The position numbers were made by a program, and so were the translations under genes. The notes beneath the pieces were generated by a model, which was not told where the DNA came from, did not search any database, and saw nothing but the letters and a program-made list of their open reading frames with translations. This document shows, piece after piece, positions 6,853 to 8,654 of a DNA stretch of 8,654 nucleotides. The stretch covers positions 1 through 8,654 of the forward strand of contig JAISRF010000218.1 in assembly GCA_031273775.1 (NCBI GenBank). Reading direction: 5' to 3'. Source of the stretch: Oscillospiraceae bacterium. GTDB taxonomy: Bacteria > Bacillota > Clostridia > Oscillospirales > Acutalibacteraceae. The stretch's first letter is position 1, and every line of letters starts with the position of its first letter.

Positions 6853-7794
6853 TTAACCGATTTCCCTCTCTATTATTGCCAGAACCTTCGCTTTCGCTTC
6901 CGCCAGGCTGCCTGAAATCTCACAGCCGGCGGCGAACTTGTGCCCTCCCCCGCCTAAGCGTCCGCAGATTTTACTGCTGTCCAGCGGCTTGCGTGTACGC
7001 ACGGAAGCCTTTACCCGGCCGCCTTCTTTTTCGCGGAGCGTAACCCCGGCAATCACGCCCTCAATCATGCGCGGTAGCGCGGTTAACCCGTCCAGCTCGT
7101 CCTGAGCCGCGCCCGTTTTTTCCAGCATTTCCAGCGTGACGGCGATGACGGCGCACCGCCCGCCGAAATAATATTCAATCCTGTTGAGAATCTGCCGTTC
7201 GATTTCCACACGCCCGCGGGTCTTGGTTTCAAACATAAGGCGGTTTATTTCCGCCGTATCAATGCCGGTTCGCATAAGCCGGGCGGTTATAGCATGGCTT
7301 TGGTAAGTTGTATTGGAAAATTTGAAGCAGCCGGTGTCCGTGGAAATTCCGGTGTAAAGCGCCTGGGCAATGGGGTTTGTAATTTTTGCCCCCATCTTTT
7401 TAATCACGGCATACACAATTTCACAGGCGGCCGCCGCGCCGGAATCCAGCAAAGTTTGGGCGGCATACCCCGTGTTGGACGGATGATGGTCTATGCACAA
7501 ATCCACATGTGTGGCATATTCCTTAATACGGTCGCCCAGCAACCCCATGGAAGCCACGTCTGCGCTCAATATGGTCTCCGGGATGAAGGACTGCTCCGGG
7601 AGCGCGGCGGTGAAATAACTGTACCGCCTGGGCACGGGGTCGCCGCAGAAAACGACAGCGCTTTTGCCAAGCCCCCAAAGCGCAAGGCACAAGGCGTAGC
7701 CCGCGCCCACCGCGTCGCCGTCGGGGTTATCGTGAATCAGCACCGCGAATCGGTCGCGGCACAACAAAAATTGCGCTGCTTCATTCACCGTCAT
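6853..7794 (-). CDS. nrnA: DHH-family oligoribonuclease / pAp phosphatase NrnA
   Basis: A 313-residue DHH/DHHA1 phosphoesterase that in Bacillota degrades very short RNAs (nanoRNAs) and removes the 3' phosphate from pAp; related family members hydrolyse cyclic-dinucleotide products such as pApA. Motifs are complete: HDNPDGDAVG with His21, Asp25 and Asp27; motif II Asp79 (ILSADVAS); the DHH triplet at 102-104 (CIDHHPSN); Asp153 in GISTDTGCF; and the DHHA1 substrate-binding GGGGHKFAAG from 281. ATG 7794 is preferred because MTVNEAAQFLL matches the usual family start. An in-frame GTG at 7812 would add six residues, and GTG 7788 is also possible. With ATG 7794 the gene overlaps the end of rbfA by 14 bases, so translation is probably coupled. 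The infB-rbfA-nrnA order is typical of Bacillota. Confidence 0.93.
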   Translation of the reverse strand: MTVNEAAQFLLCRDRFAVLIHDNPDGDAVGAGYALCLALWGLGKSAVVFCGDPVPRRYSYFTAALPEQSFIPETILSADVASMGLLGDRIKEYATHVDLCIDHHPSNTGYAAQTLLDSGAAAACEIVYAVIKKMGAKITNPIAQALYTGISTDTGCFKFSNTTYQSHAITARLMRTGIDTAEINRLMFETKTRGRVEIERQILNRIEYYFGGRCAVIAVTLEMLEKTGAAQDELDGLTALPRMIEGVIAGVTLREKEGGRVKASVRTRKPLDSSKICGRLGGGGHKFAAGCEISGSLAEAKAKVLAIIEREIG

Positions 7795-8140
7795 TCCGGG
7801 AAAAATCCTCACTTTTCATAATTTGGGCAATCTTGGCGCTGAGTAAAATAGAATCGTCCGCCACGAAGCGGAGTTCCGGGGTTTTGCGTATTTTAAGCCG
7901 TTTTCCTAATTCCGTGCGGACGAATCCGCCAGCTTTTTTTAAAACCGCAACCGCCTCTTTGGCCGCTTCAATCCCCGAAAGCGCACTGATATAAACGGTA
8001 ACGATGGACAAATCGCCCGAAACGTTCACCTTTACCACAGTAATCATCCCGTTAACACGCGGATCCTTCATTTCACGCAGAATATCCGCAATTTCACGGT
8101 GCGCGTCCTCGGTAACGCGTTCAAGCCTGTGTCCAGCCAT
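7781..8140 (-). CDS. rbfA: 30S ribosome-binding factor RbfA
   Basis: A 119-residue protein, matching the usual Bacillota length, that helps mature the 30S subunit and the 5' end of 16S rRNA, notably in cold growth. The single KH-like domain is recognisable from RLERVTEDAHREIADILRE, then KDPRVNGMITV, the strand pair SGDLSIVTVYIS, the kinked-helix region KKAGGFVRTELGKRLKIRKTPEL and FVADDSI. ATG 8140 is chosen because it begins the conserved MAGHRLERV and has AGGGAG 9 bases upstream; an in-frame upstream start at 8194 would add a Cys/Gly/Ala-rich stretch not seen in the family. It lies 133 bases downstream of infB, and its 3' end overlaps nrnA. Confidence 0.95.
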   Translation of the reverse strand: MAGHRLERVTEDAHREIADILREMKDPRVNGMITVVKVNVSGDLSIVTVYISALSGIEAAKEAVAVLKKAGGFVRTELGKRLKIRKTPELRFVADDSILLSAKIAQIMKSEDFSRNDGE

Positions 8141-8149
8141 GTTTTTGTA

Positions 8150-8155
8150 CTCCCT
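8150..8155 (-). promoter_or_regulatory. Ribosome binding site of rbfA
   Basis: AGGGAG read on the - strand, 9 bases before ATG 8140. It supports this start over an upstream in-frame alternative. Confidence 0.7.
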
Positions 8156-8202
8156 TATTTTACTTCCGGCTCCTGCCGCACAACCGCAATCCATACCAAC
8201 AA

Positions 8203-8221
8203 GGGATTTTTATAAAAGCCC
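8203..8221 (-). other. Imperfect AT-rich hairpin between infB and rbfA
   Basis: The - strand reads GGG C TTTT ATA AAAA T CCC: three G-C pairs, one mismatch, four A-T pairs and a three-base loop. No T-run follows, so it is not a standard terminator. It also contains TATAAA, but no good -35 box is seen 17 bases before that. It could be a weak RNA processing or pausing element. Confidence 0.3.
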
Positions 8222-8227
8222 CAAGCC

Positions 8228-8241
8228 CGCGTTTAATCGCG
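8228..8241. other. Short CGCG-TTTAAT-CGCG inverted repeat
   Basis: Perfect four-base arms CGCG flank the six-base centre TTTAAT, between infB and rbfA. It is too short to be confident of function. Confidence 0.25.
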
Positions 8242-8254
8242 CCTCACGTAACTT

Positions 8255-8275
8255 TCAATTCTCAACTCTCAACTC
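8255..8275 (-). repeat. Three tandem heptamers GAGTTGA / GAGTTGA / GAATTGA
   Basis: Directly at the infB stop, the - strand carries GAGTTGA (8275-8269), GAGTTGA (8268-8262) and GAATTGA (8261-8255); a diverged AAGTTAC follows at 8254-8248. The first copy overlaps the infB stop codon. Such simple runs often vary between strains. Confidence 0.6.
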
Positions 8276-8654
8276 AATCAGGCCGGTATTCCTCAATGAT
8301 AAAGGCTTCAAGAATATCGCTCTCTTTTATGTCGTTAAACTTCACAAGGCCAATGCCGCATTCGTACCCTTGCGCAACTTCTTTCACATCGTCCTTGAAG
8401 CGGCGGAGCGAATCAATTTTATCCTCCGCAACCACAATGCCGTCACGCACCACGCGGATTTCCGCGGCGCGGGTAACCTTGCCCTCGGTAACGTAGCAGC
8501 CGGCAATGGTTCCGATGCTGGAAATTTTGTACACCTGACGGACTTCAATTCTGCCGAGCTGAGCCTCTCTGAATTTGGGGGCGAGCATACCCTTCATAGC
8601 GGATTCGATTTCCTCAATCGCTTCGTAAATGACGCGGTAAAGGCGGATGTCCAC
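8274..8654 (-). CDS. infB: Translation initiation factor IF-2, C-terminal part (truncated by window)
   Basis: The last 126 residues of IF-2; the frame is open to the window edge, so the start lies outside. This is the end of domain III and the C-terminal domain IV that binds the formylmethionyl end of initiator tRNA. Recognisable family stretches are RLYRVIYEAIEEIESAMKGML, the segment KFREAQLGRIEVRQVYKIS, GTIAGCYVTEGKV, IDSLRRFKDDVKEVAQGYECGI and the end DILEAFIIEEY. No G-domain is visible because it lies upstream. The gene is followed by rbfA, as in most bacteria, here after an unusually long 133-base spacer with repeats. Confidence 0.96.
   Translation of the reverse strand: MDIRLYRVIYEAIEEIESAMKGMLAPKFREAQLGRIEVRQVYKISSIGTIAGCYVTEGKVTRAAEIRVVRDGIVVAEDKIDSLRRFKDDVKEVAQGYECGIGLVKFNDIKESDILEAFIIEEYRPD

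Noticed and set aside
8141..8194. An 18-residue N-terminal extension of RbfA
   Set aside because: The extension is not like the family; ATG 8140 has a good ribosome site and starts the conserved MAGHRLERV.

Overview
The window looks like chromosomal DNA from a Gram-positive Bacillota/Clostridia bacterium, perhaps of the Oscillospiraceae/Acutalibacteraceae type. This is an inference from five things: strong Shine-Dalgarno sites, a moderate G+C content by eye, the infB-rbfA-nrnA gene order, a Clostridia-type Na/Pi transporter with a PhoU tail, and a lipoprotein C40 hydrolase with a serine-rich linker. No tRNA, rRNA, CRISPR array or insertion sequence was seen.

Left part, + strand (1-4028): a 5'-truncated Na+/phosphate cotransporter with a C-terminal PhoU domain, then a PhoR/WalK-type sensor histidine kinase 33 bases later, then a lipoprotein SH3-NlpC/P60 cell-wall hydrolase. 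No response regulator gene is in the window. The set suggests phosphate uptake and envelope sensing next to cell-wall remodelling.

Middle (4029-5225): an unrecognised 93-residue membrane protein lies on the - strand, its stop codon directly abutting that of the hydrolase. It has its own plausible extended -10 promoter. A divergent + strand gene encodes a TIM-barrel sugar-phosphate isomerase/epimerase-like enzyme. Just ahead of that gene is a possible four-codon leader ORF with an ATGA overlap.

Right part, - strand (5242-8654), read from right to left: the 3' end of infB (IF-2), a 133-base spacer with heptamer repeats and small hairpins, rbfA, nrnA (overlapping rbfA), and then an AAA-ATPase/PD-(D/E)XK protein gene. 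The first three are a classic Bacillota translation and RNA-turnover operon. The ATPase-nuclease gene sits where truB is commonly found and appears to be read as the last gene of the operon. It meets the isomerase gene tail to tail.

Most of the window is conventional. The least explained parts are the ATPase-nuclease at the end of the infB operon, the small membrane protein with its promoter, the possible leader ORF at 4429, and the infB-rbfA spacer.
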